A DNA stretch of 8,217 nucleotides from Gemmatimonadales bacterium (GTDB taxonomy: Bacteria; Gemmatimonadota; Gemmatimonadetes; Gemmatimonadales; GWC2-71-9): the NCBI GenBank assembly GCA_013816685.1, contig JACDDX010000065.1, positions 1 through 8,217 of the forward strand, read 5' to 3'. Positions 7,213-8,217 of the stretch are shown here, piece by piece. The notes beneath the pieces were generated by a model. It worked only from the letters and a program-made list of their open reading frames with translations, searched no databases and was not told where the DNA came from. Each line of letters begins with the position of its first letter. Position 1 is the stretch's first letter. The position numbers were made by a program, and so were the translations under genes.

Positions 7213-7706
7213 CTCCCGCCGGCGCAGAGCAGGCGGGCGAGTGCCTCGAGCTCCGGACCGCGCGCGCCGAAGAACGCCTCGTCGGCCGCTTCGACGAGTG
7301 CCACCGCCCGCCGGACAAGGCGGCGCCCGGTCGGCGTCAGGGCGATGCGTTTCGCGCGAGCGTCGGTCGGGTGGGGAAGACGGCGGATGAGGACCTTGCG
7401 CTCCAGCGTGCGCAGCACTTCGGACGTCATGACGGCGTCGGTGCGCGCGTGCGCCGCTACGAGCGCCTGCGTCACCGGCTCGCCGCCACGGTCGGCGCCC
7501 TGGCCCTCCAGCCATCCAGCACTCGCCAGCAGGGCGAACTGCGCGTGTGTGAGTCCGACGTCAGCGAGCGCCGCGCGAACCGTGCGCTGCCAGACCATGG
7601 CCACCTGCCAGAGCACGAACCCCGGACTCCGGCTCGGCTCGATGTAGCGCGTGGCGATCCCCGGACGAACGAGTCGATCTTTCCCGACGCTGGCGCGGCT
7701 GCTCAC
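7209..7706 (-). CDS. MarR-family transcriptional regulator
   Basis: A 165-residue protein started at GTG 7706-7704, which overlaps the VOC stop in a GTGA junction and has GAGGAG 8 nt upstream. The frame stays open farther upstream, but that part lies inside the VOC gene and is Arg/Gly/Pro-rich without family features. Residues 29-64 form the helical dimerisation part (LTHAQFALLA at 52-61). The winged helix-turn-helix spans about 77-127: recognition helix region TDAVMTSEVLRTLERKVLIRR, then the wing with D115-A-R117-A-K-R-I-A-L-T-P-T-G127, the standard MarR D-x-R signature. Such dimers usually repress their own operon and release DNA on binding a small ligand. Its partner VOC gene and the upstream palindromes fit that picture, but the ligand is unknown. 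It is unlikely to control the sulfate operon, which runs toward it from the other side. Confidence 0.88.
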   Translation of the reverse strand: MSSRASVGKDRLVRPGIATRYIEPSRSPGFVLWQVAMVWQRTVRAALADVGLTHAQFALLASAGWLEGQGADRGGEPVTQALVAAHARTDAVMTSEVLRTLERKVLIRRLPHPTDARAKRIALTPTGRRLVRRAVALVEAADEAFFGARGPELEALARLLCAGGS

Positions 7707-8143
7707 GACGTACTCTCCTCGGGCGCCGGGCGAAAGACGCGCACGCGGTGGCCGTCCGGATCGAGTGCCACGAACGTACGGCCGAAATCCATGTCCGTCG
7801 GCGCCTGCGCGATGCGAATCCCCCGCGCCGCCCACGCTGCGTGCAGCCGGTCGACCTCGTCCTCCCGGAAGCACAGCTCGGCCGCGCCGGGTGCCGCCGC
7901 CGGAGGGGGTGCGGTGGTGGCGGCGGACCAGAGACCGATCCCGGCACCGGACGGGAGGGCGAACATCGCGAAGATGGGCGACTGCTCTGCCGGCTCGAGC
8001 CCGAGCAGGTCGCGATAGAACGCGGCGCTCCGCGCCGGGTCAGCGACGAGGAGGATGGTCAGCGCAAGATTCGAGGTGGTCGCGGCGGTGTTGGTCGCGG
8101 CGGTGTTGGTCGCGGCGGTGCCGGTGGACGCGGTGGCGTTCAT
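7703..8143 (-). CDS. VOC-family protein (glyoxalase/bleomycin resistance/dioxygenase fold)
   Basis: A 146-residue protein from ATG 8143-8141, with GGAG 6 nt upstream. Residues 25-138 show paired beta-alpha-beta-beta-beta modules: LALTILLVADPARSAAFYRDLLGLEP (26-51, first strand and helix), AELCFREDEVDRLHAAWAARG, then FGRTFVALDPDGHRVRVF (120-137). DPDGH with the following strand is characteristic of the superfamily. The usual metal-ligand Glu after DPDG is R135 here, and the first strand lacks the common His, so a metal-independent binding or sequestration role is as likely as an enzyme. Residues 1-24 are a low-complexity Ala/Thr/Asn extension made largely of GTAAT/NTAAT repeats and are not part of the fold. 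It is the first gene of a two-gene unit with the MarR-type regulator. Substrate unknown; the family call is good and the function open. Confidence 0.85.
   Translation of the reverse strand: MNATASTGTAATNTAATNTAATTSNLALTILLVADPARSAAFYRDLLGLEPAEQSPIFAMFALPSGAGIGLWSAATTAPPPAAAPGAAELCFREDEVDRLHAAWAARGIRIAQAPTDMDFGRTFVALDPDGHRVRVFRPAPEESTS
7715..7720 (-). promoter_or_regulatory. Shine-Dalgarno deciding the GTG start of the MarR-type gene
   Basis: GAGGAG on the minus strand, 8 nt before GTG 7706 and inside the last codons of the VOC gene. It favours this start over upstream candidates in the same frame. Confidence 0.6.
8078..8122. repeat. 15-bp tandem repeat, three copies, in frame in the VOC gene
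   Basis: Plus-strand units GGTCGCGGCGGTGTT at 8078-8092 and 8093-8107 are identical. The third, 8108-8122, differs only in its last two bases (CC for TT). Read on minus, the array encodes GTAAT-NTAAT-NTAAT, residues 8-22 of the VOC protein. Because the unit is a multiple of three, gain or loss of copies keeps the frame. Confidence 0.95.
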
Positions 8144-8170
8144 GACGCGCTCCAGGGTAGAGGAGACTGT

Positions 8171-8182
8171 TACGTATACGTA
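8171..8182. promoter_or_regulatory. Palindromic putative operator, proximal copy
   Basis: TACGTATACGTA is a perfect 12-bp palindrome 27 bp upstream of the VOC start. Followed by C at 8183, it matches the distal copy over 13 bases. Its symmetry suits a dimeric repressor; the neighbouring MarR-type protein is the obvious candidate, but this kind of site is also common for TetR-family regulators. Confidence 0.6.
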
Positions 8183-8194
8183 CTGCGTTTGAAT

Positions 8195-8208
8195 GTACGT
8201 ATACGTAC
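8195..8208. promoter_or_regulatory. Palindromic putative operator, distal copy
   Basis: GTACGTATACGTAC is a perfect 14-bp palindrome containing the same 12-bp core as the proximal copy, with core starts 25 bp apart. It is 9 bp from the window edge, so it may serve a divergent promoter outside the window as well as the VOC-marR unit. Confidence 0.6.
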
Positions 8209-8217
8209 CGCCCCGTC

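Noticed and set aside
6031..7515. Minus-strand open frame opposite cysA, running into the regulator region
   Set aside because: No recognisable domain; it conflicts with cysA on one side and, in a different frame, with the MarR-type gene on the other.
7707..7874. Longer form of the MarR-type protein starting near 7874
   Set aside because: The extra 56 residues lie within the VOC coding region, are Arg/Gly/Pro-rich and unlike MarR N-termini. GTG 7706 has a good Shine-Dalgarno and the GTGA overlap.
8144..8217. A defined -35/-10 promoter for the VOC-marR unit
   Set aside because: TATACG inside a palindrome could serve as a -10, but no convincing -35 lies at proper spacing, so I do not place a promoter.
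1..8217. A novel defence, mobile or CRISPR-like system
   Set aside because: No transposase, integrase, repeat-spacer array, toxin-antitoxin pair or nuclease was seen on either strand; the content is sulfate assimilation plus a small regulated VOC unit.

Overview
This is a GC-rich, gene-dense bacterial window (GC visibly near 70%, many GTG starts, almost no intergenic DNA). It holds two transcription units facing each other. The plus-strand unit (1-7212) is an assimilatory sulfate operon. The short minus-strand unit (8143 back to 7209) encodes a VOC-fold protein and a MarR-type regulator. The host is probably a Gram-negative-type, high-GC soil or environmental bacterium. The CysNC and CysD proteins are of a divergent type that I associate with Geobacter-like deltaproteobacteria and perhaps Gemmatimonadota, but I cannot fix the phylum from the sequence.

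Plus-strand layout: the 3' part of a uroporphyrinogen-III C-methyltransferase gene (siroheme branch, cut by the window edge); cysNC, a fused ATP-sulfurylase GTPase subunit and APS kinase; cysD, the ATP-sulfurylase catalytic subunit, with an unusual CC...CxxC cysteine set; sbp, a periplasmic sulfate-binding protein, probably lipid-anchored; cysT and cysW, the two permeases; and cysA, the ATPase. All junctions are tight: 2 bp, 4-bp overlap (ATGA), 4-bp overlap (GTGA), 10 bp, 1 bp and 2 bp. This indicates one polycistronic, translationally coupled message whose promoter lies upstream of the window.

How the operon works: Sbp captures sulfate, CysTWA imports it, and CysD/CysN adenylate it to APS with GTP hydrolysis. 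The CysC domain phosphorylates APS to PAPS. The methyltransferase supplies precorrin-2 for the siroheme of sulfite reductase. APS/PAPS reductase and sulfite reductase are not in the window and may lie upstream.

Minus-strand layout: a VOC (glyoxalase/bleomycin-resistance fold) gene with a three-copy 15-bp in-frame repeat near its start overlaps a MarR-family gene by a GTGA junction. Upstream of the VOC gene are two copies of the perfect palindrome TACGTATACGTA, 25 bp apart, which look like a double operator. They may also serve a divergent gene beyond the right edge. The two units meet tail to tail, with their stop codons interlocked in one CTAG.

I see no mobile elements, CRISPR arrays, tRNA or rRNA genes. 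Most of the window is an ordinary, well-known pathway. The points most worth a second look are the Fe-S-like cysteine set in CysD and the paired palindromes at the right edge.
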